Positions 50,928 through 60,476 of a stretch of DNA of 64,000 bases are shown here, piece by piece. Positions within the stretch are counted from its first letter, which is position 1. Each line of letters opens with the position of its first letter. A program made the translations under genes and the position numbers. Below the pieces are notes generated by a model, which had not been told where the DNA came from, did not search any database, and saw nothing but the letters and a program-made list of their open reading frames with translations. The DNA is taken from the NCBI GenBank assembly GCA_945919795.1, contig CAMEJJ010000010.1, positions 1 to 64,000 of the forward strand, in the 5' to 3' direction. The DNA comes from an uncultured Lachnospiraceae bacterium. Lineage in GTDB: Bacteria; Bacillota; Clostridia; Lachnospirales; Lachnospiraceae.

Positions 50928-51971
50928 ATGGAAAGAGAAGAAAAATTAAAAGCATTAGATGCGGCAATTTCACAGATTGAAAGATCTTATGGAAAAGGAT
51001 CAATTATGAAGCTTGGTGATCCCACCAGACAAATGAATGTGGAAACAATTCCTACCGGTTCGCTAAGCCTGGATATTGCATTGGGGCTTGGCGGTATTCC
51101 TAAGGGACGTATTATTGAGATATATGGTCCTGAATCATCAGGTAAAACGACTGTAACTCTGCATATGATTGCAGAAGTACAAAAAAGAGGCGGTATAGCC
51201 GGTTTTATTGATGCTGAGCATGCCTTAGACCCCGCTTATGCAAAAAATATCGGTGTTGATATTGATAATCTTTATATATCCCAGCCGGATTGTGGCGAAC
51301 AGGCTTTGGAAATCTGTGAAACAATGGTGCGTTCGGGTGCCATCGATATCGTAGTGGTCGACTCGGTAGCAGCTTTAGTTCCCAAGGCAGAGATTGATGG
51401 TGATATGGGTGATTCCCACGTTGGTCTTCAGGCAAGACTGATGTCACAGGCATTGAGAAAGCTGACGGCTGTGATCAGTAAGTCCAATTGTACCGTTATT
51501 TTTATTAATCAGTTACGTGAAAAAGTGGGTATTATGTTTGGTAATCCGGAAACAACTACCGGCGGAAATGCCTTAAAGTTCTATTCATCCGTTCGTCTTG
51601 ATGTGCGTAGGAAAGAGCAGTTGCTGGTCAATGGTGAAGCTGTCGGTAACCGTACCAAAGTTAAAGTGGTAAAAAATAAAATTGCACCTCCGTTTAAAAT
51701 TGCGGAATTTGATATTATGTTTGGCAAAGGTATTTCTGCAGTTGGAGATATTCTTGATCTTGCAGCAGAATGCGGAGTTGTGAATAAAAGCGGTGCATGG
51801 TATGCATATGAAGGTGAAAAGCTGGGACAGGGACGTGAAAATTCCAAAATCTTTTTACAGCAGCATCCGGATATGCTTGCTGAGATTGAACACAAGGTTC
51901 GTATGCAGTATGGATTGTTAAAAGAAAATGAAGAAGTTTCTGATGAAAAACAGAAGACTTCCGAAAAATAA
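50928..51971 (+). CDS. recA: Recombinase RecA
   Basis: 347-residue ATP-dependent strand-exchange protein and SOS co-protease. Walker A is [13 protein letters not shown], the MAW region and Walker B are seen in [20 protein letters not shown], and loop L2 in [23 protein letters not shown] strong ribosome site (AAAGGAGAGG) precedes the ATG. Controlled by two LexA boxes and co-transcribed with recX. Confidence 0.98.
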   Translation: MEREEKLKALDAAISQIERSYGKGSIMKLGDPTRQMNVETIPTGSLSLDIALGLGGIPKGRIIEIYGPESSGKTTVTLHMIAEVQKRGGIAGFIDAEHALDPAYAKNIGVDIDNLYISQPDCGEQALEICETMVRSGAIDIVVVDSVAALVPKAEIDGDMGDSHVGLQARLMSQALRKLTAVISKSNCTVIFINQLREKVGIMFGNPETTTGGNALKFYSSVRLDVRRKEQLLVNGEAVGNRTKVKVVKNKIAPPFKIAEFDIMFGKGISAVGDILDLAAECGVVNKSGAWYAYEGEKLGQGRENSKIFLQQHPDMLAEIEHKVRMQYGLLKENEEVSDEKQKTSEK

Positions 51972-51972
51972 A

Positions 51973-51992
51973 AAAACCTGAAAAGAGGTTTT
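51973..51992 (+). promoter_or_regulatory. Intercistronic recA-recX hairpin over the recX ribosome site
   Basis: AAAACCT pairs with AGGTTTT around a GAAAAG loop. The GAGG (51985-51988) that would serve recX lies in the loop edge and right arm, so the hairpin may reduce recX translation or cause partial termination. Confidence 0.45.
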
Positions 51993-51998
51993 ACAGAC

Positions 51999-52634
51999 AT
52001 GATTGTTACTGATTTGATAGATGTTTCAAAAAAACAATGTAAAGTCATGATTGATGATGAGTTTGCCTTTGTCTTGTACAAAGGCGAACTTCATTTATAC
52101 GGTATTTCCATCGGAAAAGAAATGACAGATGCTTGTTATCATAAAATTGTAGATGAGGTTCTTTGCAGACGATGTAAATTGCGGGCTATGAATTTGCTTA
52201 AGGAACGTAATTATTCTGAAAAAAACTTACATGAAAAGCTGATGAATGGGAATTATCCGCCAGAATGTGTGGATGCTGCTATGGAATATGTAAAATCGTT
52301 TGGATATGTCGATGATGCCCGTTATGCGCAGGATTTTCTATTTTACCATGGGAAAAAACTCAATCGACAGCAAATTATTCTAAAATTAAGACAGCGAGGA
52401 ATTCCGGATGATATTATAAGAGATGCGTATCAAAGTTTTTGCGAAAGTGGAGAAAAGACACCGGATGAGGAGCTTATTCACAGACAGCTGGAAAAAAAGC
52501 ATTTTCCAGGTTTGGAATCCTGCACGCTCGAGGAAAAAAATAAATTTCTTCGTTCACTTATACAAAAGGGCTTTTCTATGGATGCCGTTTTGTGTGCAAT
52601 GCAGTCATTTGCGGCGGGTATAGGTAGTAATTAG
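51999..52634 (+). CDS. recX: Regulatory protein RecX
   Basis: 211-residue helical protein that binds RecA filaments and limits or modulates recombination. LCRRCKLRAMNLLKERNYSE and VKSFGYVDDARYAQDFLFY are the characteristic helical repeats; KLRQRGIPDDIIRDAY is the third. A short N-terminal beta region precedes them, as in other clostridial RecX. The adjacency to recA supports the assignment. Confidence 0.92.
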   Translation: MIVTDLIDVSKKQCKVMIDDEFAFVLYKGELHLYGISIGKEMTDACYHKIVDEVLCRRCKLRAMNLLKERNYSEKNLHEKLMNGNYPPECVDAAMEYVKSFGYVDDARYAQDFLFYHGKKLNRQQIILKLRQRGIPDDIIRDAYQSFCESGEKTPDEELIHRQLEKKHFPGLESCTLEEKNKFLRSLIQKGFSMDAVLCAMQSFAAGIGSN

Positions 52635-52716
52635 TGCGGTTAGTTGTATGCACGTTGCGGGTACTCTGAATATGGACATGCATGTACGCCTGTATGCTGG
52701 ATGTGGACATATGTAC

Positions 52717-52745
52717 TTGACATAACAACAGATATGGTTTAGAAT
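52717..52745 (+). promoter_or_regulatory. Promoter of rny
   Basis: TTGACA at 52717-52722, 17-base spacer, TAGAAT at 52740-52745. It gives rny its own transcript with a leader of roughly 90 bases. Confidence 0.82.
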
Positions 52746-52768
52746 TGAAGTGTTGTAAAATCGCGACT

Positions 52769-52790
52769 TAGAACGAAACATTTCGTTCTA
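52769..52790 (+). promoter_or_regulatory. Palindrome in the rny leader
   Basis: TAGAACGAAA and TTTCGTTCTA are perfect inverted arms joined at a CA centre. It lies about 25 bases after the promoter. Not followed by a T-run; could be an operator or an RNA hairpin. Confidence 0.6.
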
Positions 52791-52801
52791 TTATGAGATA
52801 T

Positions 52802-52841
52802 TTGTACAATGAAAATTTAATAAGGAGGTGCTCCTGTACAA
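52802..52841 (+). promoter_or_regulatory. Hairpin enclosing the rny ribosome site
   Basis: TTGTACA (52802-52808) can pair with TGTACAA (52835-52841), and AGGAG (52823-52827) with CTCCT (52831-52835), so the ribosome site and first base of the start codon could be hidden. The two stems share one base and may be alternatives. Confidence 0.5.
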
Positions 52842-54391
52842 TGGCTGTTTATATAATTATTGCCGTTGTAGTGACACTTGTGATTGCTGTTCCGGTTACT
52901 TCCGCAGTGGTTACTTCTACGTTAAAGAAGCAAGCTGCATCAAAAATCGGAAATGCGGACGAAAAGGCACGTGAAATTATTGACGAAGCTTTAAAGACTG
53001 CAGAAGCAAAGAAGCGTGAGGGCTTGCTTGAGGTCAAAGAGGAATCGATTCGTACCAAAAACGAATTGGATAAAGAAATCAAAGAGCGTAGAGCAGAAGC
53101 GCAGCGTTACGAGAGACGTGTTCAGCAAAAGGAAGAGAATATCGACAAAAAAGCTGAAGCAATCGAGAAAAAAGAAGCAAGTCTTACTGCAAGGGAAGAA
53201 GAGTTATCAAAGCAGAAAGCAGAGATAGCCAAATTAAACGAACAAAGAGTACAGGAACTAGAACGAATCTCAGGATTAACCTCCGAACAGGCAAAAGAAT
53301 ATTTGTTGAAAATTGTTGAAGAAGATGTTAAACATGAAACTGCTGTCATGATTAAAGAAATGGAGAGCAGGGCCAAGGAAGAAGCGGACAAGAAAGCGAA
53401 AGAATACGTTGTTACAGCAATTCAGCGATGTGCTGCAGATCACGTTTCCGAGACAACGCTTTCGGTTGTGCAGCTTCCTAACGACGAAATGAAAGGTCGT
53501 ATCATTGGTAGAGAGGGAAGAAATATTCGTACCCTTGAAACAATGACAGGTGTTGATTTAATTATTGATGATACACCCGAAGCAGTTATCTTATCAGGAT
53601 TTGATCCAATCCGTAGAGAAGTTGCTCGTATTGCCTTGGAAAAATTGATTGTGGACGGACGTATTCATCCGGCCAGAATTGAAGAAATGGTAGAAAAGGC
53701 ACAAAAAGAGGTTGAAAACATTATCCGTGAAGAAGGTGAAGCAGCCATCCTTGAGGTGGGAGTGCATGGTATTCATTCCGAACTTGTCCGTTTATTAGGA
53801 AAGATGAAGTATCGTACAAGTTATGGACAAAATGCTTTGAAGCATTCCATCGAAGTTGCTCATCTGACCGGACTTTTAGCATCCGAGATGGGCTTGGATG
53901 TCAGAATGGCTAAGCGTGCCGGTTTATTACATGATATCGGTAAAGCTGTTGACCATGAAATGGAAGGATCACATATTCAGCTCGGTGCTGAGTTGTGTAG
54001 AAAATATAAGGAATCACCCATTGTTATTAATGCGGTTGAATCGCATCATGGAGATGTGGAGGCAACCAGCTTAATTGCATGTTTAGTACAGGCCGCAGAT
54101 ACTATTTCTGCTGCAAGACCAGGTGCAAGACGTGAGACTTTACAGACATATACAACCAGACTGACACAATTAGAAAATATCGCAAACAATTTCAAAGGTG
54201 TAGAAAAATCTTTTGCTATTCAGGCAGGTAGAGAGATTCGTGTAATGGTAGTTCCAGACCAGATTACAGATACAGATATGGTCTTATTGGCACGTGATAT
54301 TGCAAAACAGATTGAGTCTGAACTTGAATATCCCGGCAACATTAAGGTTAGTCTGATTAGAGAATCAAGAGTCATTGATTATGCCAAATAA
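52841..54391 (+). CDS. rny: Ribonuclease Y
   Basis: 516-residue membrane-anchored endoribonuclease that starts mRNA decay in Firmicutes. Order: an N-terminal transmembrane helix ([18 protein letters not shown]), a long coiled coil to about residue 200, a KH domain ([17 protein letters not shown]), an HD domain with the HD dyad in [19 protein letters not shown], and a conserved C-terminal region. The ATG at 52841 is chosen because AAGGAGGTG lies 10 bases upstream and the helix starts at once; the frame is open from 52793. It has its own promoter and a strong terminator. Confidence 0.96.
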   Translation: MAVYIIIAVVVTLVIAVPVTSAVVTSTLKKQAASKIGNADEKAREIIDEALKTAEAKKREGLLEVKEESIRTKNELDKEIKERRAEAQRYERRVQQKEENIDKKAEAIEKKEASLTAREEELSKQKAEIAKLNEQRVQELERISGLTSEQAKEYLLKIVEEDVKHETAVMIKEMESRAKEEADKKAKEYVVTAIQRCAADHVSETTLSVVQLPNDEMKGRIIGREGRNIRTLETMTGVDLIIDDTPEAVILSGFDPIRREVARIALEKLIVDGRIHPARIEEMVEKAQKEVENIIREEGEAAILEVGVHGIHSELVRLLGKMKYRTSYGQNALKHSIEVAHLTGLLASEMGLDVRMAKRAGLLHDIGKAVDHEMEGSHIQLGAELCRKYKESPIVINAVESHHGDVEATSLIACLVQAADTISAARPGARRETLQTYTTRLTQLENIANNFKGVEKSFAIQAGREIRVMVVPDQITDTDMVLLARDIAKQIESELEYPGNIKVSLIRESRVIDYAK

Positions 54392-54411
54392 ATCGTATAA
54401 TTAATAAAATT

Positions 54412-54443
54412 AACCCCCAGATATTTTAATCTGGGGGTTTTTG
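54412..54443. terminator. Bidirectional terminator between rny and purC
   Basis: Perfect 11-bp arms at 54412-54422 (AACCCCCAGAT) and 54429-54439 with a 6-base loop and five T residues. The two genes converge here. Confidence 0.9.
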
Positions 54444-54465
54444 TGTTCCCGAAAGAGGTTAAAAA

Positions 54466-55338
54466 TTAAAGTGGTTTACCGGTCAATAATTCATATGCCT
54501 GTAAGTATTTATCAATTGTTTTCTGAACAATATCATCCGGAAGTTCCCAGTCATGTTCATTTGCTTTTAACCAGTCGCGGGCAAATTGTTTGTCAAAAGA
54601 TGGTTGTCCGTGTCCGGGTTCATATCCATCTGCAGGCCAGAAACGAGAACTGTCGGGAGTAAGCATCTCATCGCCTATTACAATATTGCCTTCTTCATCC
54701 AAACCGAATTCAAATTTGGTATCTGCAATGATGATGCCTTTTGATAAAGCATAATCAGCACATTTTTTGTACAATGCGATGGTATAATCGCGAAGTTTTG
54801 TAGCATATTCCAGACCTTTGCCGGGAAATCTTTCTTCCAGATATGAAACACTCTGTTCAAAAGAGATGTTTTCATCATGATCTCCGATTTCTGCTTTGGT
54901 AGAAGGGGTGTAAATGGGCTCAGGCAGTTTATCGGATTCTTTTAATCCTTCAGGGAGTTTTATGCCACATACGGTTCCGTTTTCTTTATAGCTGGCCCAA
55001 CCACTTCCGGTAATATAGCCACGAACAATACATTCAATGGGAAGCATATTAAGTTTACGACACATCATACTGTTGCCATCAAATTTTTCTTGTTGGAAAA
55101 ATTCGGGCATATCTTTAACATCTACGGAAATCATATGATTTGGAAGAATGTCCTTTGTCATGTCAAACCAGAATTTAGACATCTGAGTTAAAACGGTGCC
55201 TTTCTTAGTGACAATATTTTTTAAAATAACATCAAAACAACTGATGCGGTCTGTTGCTACCATGATTAAGCTGTCACCGTTATCATAGATTTCACGAACT
55301 TTGCCTTCTTTAATGGGTTTGATTTCTGTTACGCTCAT
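54466..55338 (-). CDS. purC: Phosphoribosylaminoimidazole-succinocarboxamide synthase
   Basis: SAICAR synthetase of purine synthesis, joining aspartate to CAIR with ATP. 290 residues, the longer form, rather than the 235-residue form common in Bacillus. Seen: KEGKVREIYDNGDSLIMVAT, then VRGYITGSGWASYKENGTVC, and IIADTKFEFGLDEEGNIV with GDEMLTPDSSRFWP. AGAGGT-like bases precede the start. No other pur gene is adjacent and no purine riboswitch or PurR box was recognised upstream. Confidence 0.95.
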   Translation of the reverse strand: MSVTEIKPIKEGKVREIYDNGDSLIMVATDRISCFDVILKNIVTKKGTVLTQMSKFWFDMTKDILPNHMISVDVKDMPEFFQQEKFDGNSMMCRKLNMLPIECIVRGYITGSGWASYKENGTVCGIKLPEGLKESDKLPEPIYTPSTKAEIGDHDENISFEQSVSYLEERFPGKGLEYATKLRDYTIALYKKCADYALSKGIIIADTKFEFGLDEEGNIVIGDEMLTPDSSRFWPADGYEPGHGQPSFDKQFARDWLKANEHDWELPDDIVQKTIDKYLQAYELLTGKPL

Positions 55339-55446
55339 TTGAATTTACCTCTTTATTTTGTAATCTAGTATATAAACCTTTTTTATTATATAACGATTAC
55401 GCAAAATATGAAAGAGAAAGTAGTTCGATTATGGAATTTTATAGAA

Positions 55447-55531
55447 TTGAAACCGGCCATTTATTTTTGTTCGCTAATGCCGCTAAGAAAGACACGAAAC
55501 CTCGTAAAAGTCGGCGACAAAGATATATATT
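55447..55531 (+). repeat. Interspersed intergenic repeat, copy C (partial)
   Basis: Begins with the right arm TTGAAACCGG and matches the tail of copy B: GTTCGCTAATGCCGCTAAGAAA, then GAAACCT and finally CAAAGATATATA. The left hairpin arm is missing, so this copy cannot form the main stem. It lies in the 326-base gap between purC (minus) and the aminotransferase (plus). The rest of the gap is AT-rich, without a confident promoter. Confidence 0.82.
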
Positions 55532-55664
55532 GGGAACATAAATCCGAAAGAATTATAAAAAAGAAAGAAAATATATCTATTTGCTTGTTTTTATGTGATT
55601 CATAGTGTAAAATAAACGAGGTGTATGATTGTATACAATGAAACAATTTCAAGGCGGTGTTAAT

Positions 55665-56951
55665 ATGAAAGCGTACAGTGAATTAACAAAAGAAGAATTA
55701 TTGCAGCTGAAAAAGGAGTTGGCTTCTGCATATGAAGAGGCAAAGGGAAAAGGTTTGCAGTTAGATATGTCCAGAGGTAAGCCATCTGCAAGCCAGCTTA
55801 ATCTGAGTATGGACTTGCTGGATGCAGTTAACAGTCAATCAGATTGCAAGTCTGAAAATGGAACAGATTGTCGTAATTATGGAGTTTTGGATGGCCTGTG
55901 GGAAGCAAGAGTCCTGATGGCTGAAATGATGGATACAAAGCCTGAAAATGTGATTGTATTTGGCAATGCCAGTTTAAATATTATGTTTGATACGATTTCA
56001 AGATCAATGATAAAAGGGGTATGTGGTTCAACACCCTGGTGTAAATTGGATGAGGTAAAATTTCTTTGTCCGGTTCCGGGGTATGACAGACATTTTGCGA
56101 TTACGGAATACTTTTGCATTGAAATGATTAATATTCCTATGACGGAAGATGGACCGGATATGGATTTGGTTGAACAATATGTGAATAATGATCCGGCCGT
56201 TAAGGGAATTTGGTGTGTGCCGAAATATTCTAATCCCCAAGGATACAGCTATTCAGATGAAACCGTTAGACGGATGGCTGCTTTGAAACCTGCTGCAGAG
56301 GATTTCCGTATTTTCTGGGATAATGCCTATGTCATTCATCATTTATATGAAGATAAGCAGACCAAAATTCTGGATATCATTTCGGAATGTGAAAAGGCCG
56401 GTAATCCGGATATGGTATATGAATTTGCTTCCACATCGAAAGTTTCTTTTCCGGGAAGTGGTATATCTGCCATGGCTTCTTCTGCCAAGAATCTTGATTT
56501 TGTCAAAAAGGCAATGACTATTCAGACGATTGGTCATGATAAAATCAATCAGTTAAGACATGTGAAATATTTTAAAGATATCAATGGATTACAAGCGCAT
56601 ATGATGAAACACGCAGAGTCTATTCGCCCCAAGTTTGAAGCTGTGTTAAATACATTGGAAAACGAACTTGGTGGTTTGGGCATTGCGTCATGGACCAAAC
56701 CGTTAGGAGGCTATTTTATTTCTTTTGATGCTCTAGAAGGCTGTGCAAAAGCAATCGTAGCAAAGTGCAAAGAAGCCGGTGTGGTAATGACCGGAGCAGG
56801 GGCAACTTTTCCTTATAAAAAGGATCCAAAAGACAGCAATATTCGAATTGCACCGACACTGCCCACTCCTGAAGAACTGGCTTTGGCGACTGAAATTTTT
56901 GTGCTTTGTGTAAAACTCGTTTCTATTGAAAAACTGTTGGAGAATAAATAA
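55665..56951 (+). CDS. Aminotransferase class I/II, aspartate-type (PF12897-like)
   Basis: 428-residue PLP enzyme. The N-terminal LDMSRGKPSASQLNLSMDLL and the family segment VIVFGNASLNIMFDTI fit the putative aspartate aminotransferase group distinct from AspC. The PLP-binding lysine is in EFASTSKVSFPGSGISAM, and DNAYVIHHLYED carries the conserved Asp/Tyr pair. The frame opens at 55629; ATG 55665 with AAGGCGGTG 5 bases upstream is chosen. The product is likely an amino-acid transaminase; the preferred substrate is not certain. Stop overlaps the next start (TAATG). Confidence 0.88.
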   Translation: MKAYSELTKEELLQLKKELASAYEEAKGKGLQLDMSRGKPSASQLNLSMDLLDAVNSQSDCKSENGTDCRNYGVLDGLWEARVLMAEMMDTKPENVIVFGNASLNIMFDTISRSMIKGVCGSTPWCKLDEVKFLCPVPGYDRHFAITEYFCIEMINIPMTEDGPDMDLVEQYVNNDPAVKGIWCVPKYSNPQGYSYSDETVRRMAALKPAAEDFRIFWDNAYVIHHLYEDKQTKILDIISECEKAGNPDMVYEFASTSKVSFPGSGISAMASSAKNLDFVKKAMTIQTIGHDKINQLRHVKYFKDINGLQAHMMKHAESIRPKFEAVLNTLENELGGLGIASWTKPLGGYFISFDALEGCAKAIVAKCKEAGVVMTGAGATFPYKKDPKDSNIRIAPTLPTPEELALATEIFVLCVKLVSIEKLLENK

Positions 56952-57505
56952 TGGCTGAACAATTTAAACGTCTGGATCGTAAACTTGTTTATCATGGACA
57001 TATCGTTGATTTTTATGAAGATACGATGCAGGTTCCCAACGGGAATATTGTAAAGTGGGATTTTATTAAGCATAATGGGGCGGCAGCTGTAGTTCCTGTG
57101 CTTGATGATGGCAGAATCCTGATGGTAAAACAATACCGGAATGCTTTGGATAAAGAGATTTGGGAAATACCGGCAGGTGGATTAAACGGGCAGGAACCAT
57201 TTATTGAATGCAGTCATAGAGAACTGGAAGAAGAGACAGGATATCACTGCGAATTAGAAGATATGGAGTTCTTGATTTCCATTGCTTCAACGGTTGCTTT
57301 TTGTAATGAACGTATTGATGTATATGTTGCTAAAAATCTGGTTAAAACCTCTCAACATCTGGATGAAGATGAGTTTATCAATGTAAAGCCGTATACAACC
57401 GATGAATTAAAGAAAATGATATTTTCAGGTGAAATACAGGATGCAAAAACGATTGCCTCCATCATGTCCTATATTAATAAGTATGAATGCGATAAACATA
57501 ATTGA
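56951..57505 (+). CDS. nudF: NUDIX hydrolase, ADP-ribose pyrophosphatase type
   Basis: 184-residue hydrolase. The Nudix box starts at AGGLNGQEPFIECSHREL and continues with EEETGYHCE (about residues 76-104), with the REL-EE-TG residues intact. The upstream MVKQYRNALDKEIWEIPAGG matches ADP-ribose pyrophosphatases. It probably recycles ADP-ribose and similar compounds. Overlaps the aminotransferase stop by one base. In B. subtilis nudF lies upstream of spoIIM and xerD, as here. Confidence 0.9.
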   Translation: MAEQFKRLDRKLVYHGHIVDFYEDTMQVPNGNIVKWDFIKHNGAAAVVPVLDDGRILMVKQYRNALDKEIWEIPAGGLNGQEPFIECSHRELEEETGYHCELEDMEFLISIASTVAFCNERIDVYVAKNLVKTSQHLDEDEFINVKPYTTDELKKMIFSGEIQDAKTIASIMSYINKYECDKHN

Positions 57506-57539
57506 TTTTATTCATTCGGCTGTCCGGAACGACAAAGAA

Positions 57540-57575
57540 AAGGTGCAGGAATATGCCTTCCTGCATCTTTTTTTC
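57540..57575 (+). terminator. Terminator after nudF
   Basis: GGTGCAGGAA (57542-57551) pairs with TTCCTGCATC (57558-57567) with one G-T pair, followed by seven T residues. Confidence 0.9.
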
Positions 57576-57661
57576 ATAGAATAGAAGAACAGACCATATA
57601 TTATAAAAATCTCTTTGTTTTGGTACAACGGGCTGGTTTGAATCGTTGTGAAAAATATGAT

Positions 57662-58234
57662 ATGAAAAAGATCATAAAGTGTTTTTGGCCGATGTTTTTA
57701 GGAATCGGTGTTTGTATTCTATATCAAAAAGTATTAAAATCATCGGAACTTTTGTTGGATCAGTCGATTATTTCGAATATGATCTCTCAAATTATTTCAG
57801 AAGAAAAACAGCAGTTGGAATATTTTTTTTATATTTTAAAGTTAAGAGGAACGCAGATTGCAATTTTGGTAATATTCCGATTGTTGAAAAAAGAAAAAAT
57901 CGGAAATATTCTTTGGTTATGGATGGTGGGAGTAGGAATGGGAATAGGGGCTTATTATTTTGTTTCAACTTACCAGATTTTTGGGTTACTTCTTTTTTTA
58001 GCATTCTTACTTCCGCATTATATTTTTTATCTTCTTGCATATTATAAAAGCGTTATGAATGACCAAGTTAGTCAATATAGTGCGATAAGAAAAGCGTCTA
58101 AAAAGGGTTACATAGTTCAAAAATTGGGAATTATTATAGTTGTCATAATAGGTATCTTGAGTGAATTTTATGTAAATCCATATATCTTAAATTTTTTTGG
58201 GAAAATTATTTACATAAAAAATTACAAGATATAG
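57662..58234 (+). CDS. Stage II sporulation protein M-like membrane protein
   Basis: 190-residue membrane protein with about five hydrophobic segments (FWPMFLGIGVCILYQ, ILWLWMVGVGMGIGAYYF, FGLLLFLAFLLPHYIFYLLA, IIIVVIIGILSEFYVNPYI). The size, topology, LPHYIFY-type motif and C-terminal helix ending in a xNPY segment fit SpoIIM, a septum-remodelling factor of engulfment. The gene order nudF - spoIIM - xerD in B. subtilis supports this strongly. ATG 57662 is chosen over an upstream TTG-type start; the ribosome site is weak. Codon choice is more AT-rich than in its neighbours. Identification rests on topology and synteny more than on motifs. Confidence 0.65.
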   Translation: MKKIIKCFWPMFLGIGVCILYQKVLKSSELLLDQSIISNMISQIISEEKQQLEYFFYILKLRGTQIAILVIFRLLKKEKIGNILWLWMVGVGMGIGAYYFVSTYQIFGLLLFLAFLLPHYIFYLLAYYKSVMNDQVSQYSAIRKASKKGYIVQKLGIIIVVIIGILSEFYVNPYILNFFGKIIYIKNYKI

Positions 58235-58318
58235 TGACAAGACAAACAGAAAAAACATAGATATTGGGATTTGTGCAAAAATCCTTGAAAATAAAGGAAA
58301 AATCAGTAAATTTTTTGT

Positions 58319-58347
58319 TTGATTTTCTTGAAAAATCTGATTATAAT
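58319..58347 (+). promoter_or_regulatory. Promoter of xerD
   Basis: TTGATT at 58319-58324, 17-base spacer, TATAAT at 58342-58347, about 60 bases before the start codon. Confidence 0.72.
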
Positions 58348-58407
58348 AGGGATTGTACTGATTGAGATTTACATAAGTGATGCTTATGAGGAAAGGGCAA
58401 CATATAT

Positions 58408-59292
58408 ATGGAACAGGCAATCGAACAATTCATTGCATATTTACATAATGTAAAAGAAACATCCAATAATACAGAATTGTCGTATCGCCGCGATTTAAAG
58501 AAGGTTATTGCTTTTTTGCGTGCCCGCGAATTGACTGACTGGGTCAGTGTGACAGAAGATGATTTGAAAGCATATATTGCTTCTATGGATGAGCAGAATT
58601 TTGCAGCCGCTACAATTTCAAGAAATATTGCTTCTATCAAGGCTCTTTTTCATTTTATGACACAGGAAGGTATTATAAAAAAAGATATTTCGGATGGATT
58701 AAAAGCACCAAAGATAGAAAAGAAAATGCCGGAAGTTTTGACGATGGAAGAGGTGATTCGTCTTTTGGATCAGCCATCAGGAGATAGCCATAAAGAAATT
58801 CGTGACAAAGCTATGTTGGAATTGTTGTATGCGACCGGTATTCGTGTTACAGAGCTGATTACTTTAAAAGTGAGTGACGTAAATTTACCTATGAGTTTTA
58901 TCATCTGTAAGGATGCTCACAAGGAAAGAGTGATACCATTTGGAAAGGCTGCAAAAAATGCGCTGGTTCGTTATCTTGGGGAAGCCAGGGAGCAGATGAT
59001 TGAGGACAAGTCCTCGGATGTACTGTTTTGCAATTTCTCCGGGGCGCCGATGAGCCGTCAGGGATTTTGGAAGCTGATTAAGTATTATGCAAAGAAAGCC
59101 GGAATTACGGCAGATATCACTCCACATACATTGCGTCATTCTTTTGCGGCGCATCTGGTGGAAAATGGCGCAGACCTTAGAAGTGTACAGGAAATGCTGG
59201 GGCATTCCGATATATCTACAACCCAGATTTATGCGAATATGAATCATAACAGGATTCGAGAAGTTTATGCGAAAGCTCATCCGAGAGGGTAG
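58408..59292 (+). CDS. xerD: Tyrosine recombinase XerD
   Basis: 294-residue site-specific recombinase that resolves chromosome dimers at dif. The N-terminal SAM-like core-binding domain covers residues 1-95. The catalytic set is complete: Arg146 (ATGIRVTEL), Lys172, His240 and Arg243 (HTLRHSFAAHL), His266 (LGHSDIS) and Tyr275 (TTQIYANM). The size and the lack of nearby phage genes favour a housekeeping Xer rather than an integrase. Followed by a bidirectional terminator. Confidence 0.93.
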   Translation: MEQAIEQFIAYLHNVKETSNNTELSYRRDLKKVIAFLRARELTDWVSVTEDDLKAYIASMDEQNFAAATISRNIASIKALFHFMTQEGIIKKDISDGLKAPKIEKKMPEVLTMEEVIRLLDQPSGDSHKEIRDKAMLELLYATGIRVTELITLKVSDVNLPMSFIICKDAHKERVIPFGKAAKNALVRYLGEAREQMIEDKSSDVLFCNFSGAPMSRQGFWKLIKYYAKKAGITADITPHTLRHSFAAHLVENGADLRSVQEMLGHSDISTTQIYANMNHNRIREVYAKAHPRG

Positions 59293-59295
59293 TTT

Positions 59296-59339
59296 AAAAC
59301 CGTATGTTTTCCGGCCACCCGGAAGAACATACGGTTTTT
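59296..59339. terminator. Bidirectional terminator between xerD and the DAHP synthase gene
   Basis: Arms 59296-59308 (AAAACCGTATGTT) and 59326-59338 with inner CCGG pairing and T-runs on both strands. Confidence 0.92.
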
Positions 59340-59341
59340 AA

Positions 59342-60370
59342 TTAGCAATTCTCCGCTATATCATAAATCAGACGTTCGCTGTCTGCCCAGCCTAAGCAGG
59401 GATCGGTTATGGATTTTCCATATACACCATCGCCGATTTTCTGGCATCCTTCTTCAATATAACTTTCAATCATAACCCCTTTTACCAATCTGTGTATATC
59501 AGAGTTTAATTTACGCGAATGAAGAACTTCTTTTACAATTCTGATTTGTTGTTCGAATTTTTTACCGGAGTTATTATGATTGGCATCAATAACAGTGGCA
59601 GGGAACATCAAGTCTCTTTCATTGTACATTTCTAAAAGACGATTCAAATCTTCGTAATGATAGTTGGGAAGATTACGGCCGTATTGATTGACAGAACCTC
59701 TTAAAATCGTATGTGCTAAAGGGTTTCCTGTTGTCTTTACTTCCCAGTTACGATAGATGAATTCATGTGGATGCTGCGCGGCATAGACGGAATTCATCAT
59801 AACAGATAAATCGCCGGAAGTCGGATTTTTCATACCTGCGGGAACATCAAAACCGCTGACGGTCAGACGATGTTGTTGGTCTTCCACGCTACGGGCTCCG
59901 ATTGCAACATAGGAAAGAAGATCATGTACATAACGCCAGTTTTCGGGATAGAGCATTTCATCAGCTGCGGTCAGCCCGGATTCTTCAATGGCACGAATGT
60001 GCAGTTTTCTTACGGCAATGAGACCAGCCAGTAAATTGGGCTTTTTCTCAGGATCGGGCTGATGTACAAATCCTTTATAACCTTCACCGGTTGTACGGGG
60101 TTTATTCGTATAAATTCTGGGAATTAAGATACATTTGTCCGAAACCTTATCATTGATAGCGGCCAGTCTGTTGACGTAGTCGCAGACAGAATCTTCATTA
60201 TCTGCGCTACAGGGACCAATGATAACCAAAAACTTATTGCTTTCCCCGGTTATGACTTTTTTGATTTCCTCATCTCTTTTTTCCTTTAATAAAGCAAGTT
60301 TTTCCGGCATAGGGTACTGCTCACGAATTTCCGCAGGTGTCGGAAGCTTTTGTAAAAATTCAAAACTCAT
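59342..60370 (-). CDS. aroF: 3-deoxy-7-phosphoheptulonate (DAHP) synthase, class I
   Basis: First enzyme of the shikimate pathway, condensing PEP and erythrose 4-phosphate. 342 residues of the AroF/G/H type: VIIGPCSADNEDSV, KPRTTGEGYKGFVHQPDP, and the C-terminal SYIEEGCQ and SITDPCLGW. This long type is usually feedback-regulated by an aromatic amino acid; which one cannot be read here. AAGGATAA precedes the ATG. No trp/tyr attenuator or T-box was recognised in the 106-base upstream gap. Confidence 0.95.
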   Translation of the reverse strand: MSFEFLQKLPTPAEIREQYPMPEKLALLKEKRDEEIKKVITGESNKFLVIIGPCSADNEDSVCDYVNRLAAINDKVSDKCILIPRIYTNKPRTTGEGYKGFVHQPDPEKKPNLLAGLIAVRKLHIRAIEESGLTAADEMLYPENWRYVHDLLSYVAIGARSVEDQQHRLTVSGFDVPAGMKNPTSGDLSVMMNSVYAAQHPHEFIYRNWEVKTTGNPLAHTILRGSVNQYGRNLPNYHYEDLNRLLEMYNERDLMFPATVIDANHNNSGKKFEQQIRIVKEVLHSRKLNSDIHRLVKGVMIESYIEEGCQKIGDGVYGKSITDPCLGWADSERLIYDIAENC

Positions 60371-60476
60371 TTTTTTATCCTTCTACTTAATTTTATACTT
60401 TGTTCCTTTTTATTTACGCCATTTTGAAAGAGTAATTTTTCACAAATTCCTTGGACATACAAAAAAGGGATATTCA

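Noticed and set aside
52769-52790. LexA box upstream of rny
   Set aside because: The palindrome contains GAAC and GTTC, but the spacing between them is 10 bases rather than 4, so it does not fit the Gram-positive SOS box.
55339-55664. Purine riboswitch or PurR site upstream of purC
   Set aside because: No G-box-like stem pattern or PurBox CGAA pair was found; the gap holds only the partial repeat and AT-rich DNA.
58408-59292. Phage integrase marking an integrated element
   Set aside because: Context (nudF, spoIIM-like, xerD), size and full Xer motifs match the housekeeping recombinase, and no att repeats or phage genes are near.
60371-60476. T-box or attenuator before the DAHP synthase gene
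   Set aside because: The gap is only 106 bases, without a T-box motif, leader peptide or terminator-antiterminator pair.
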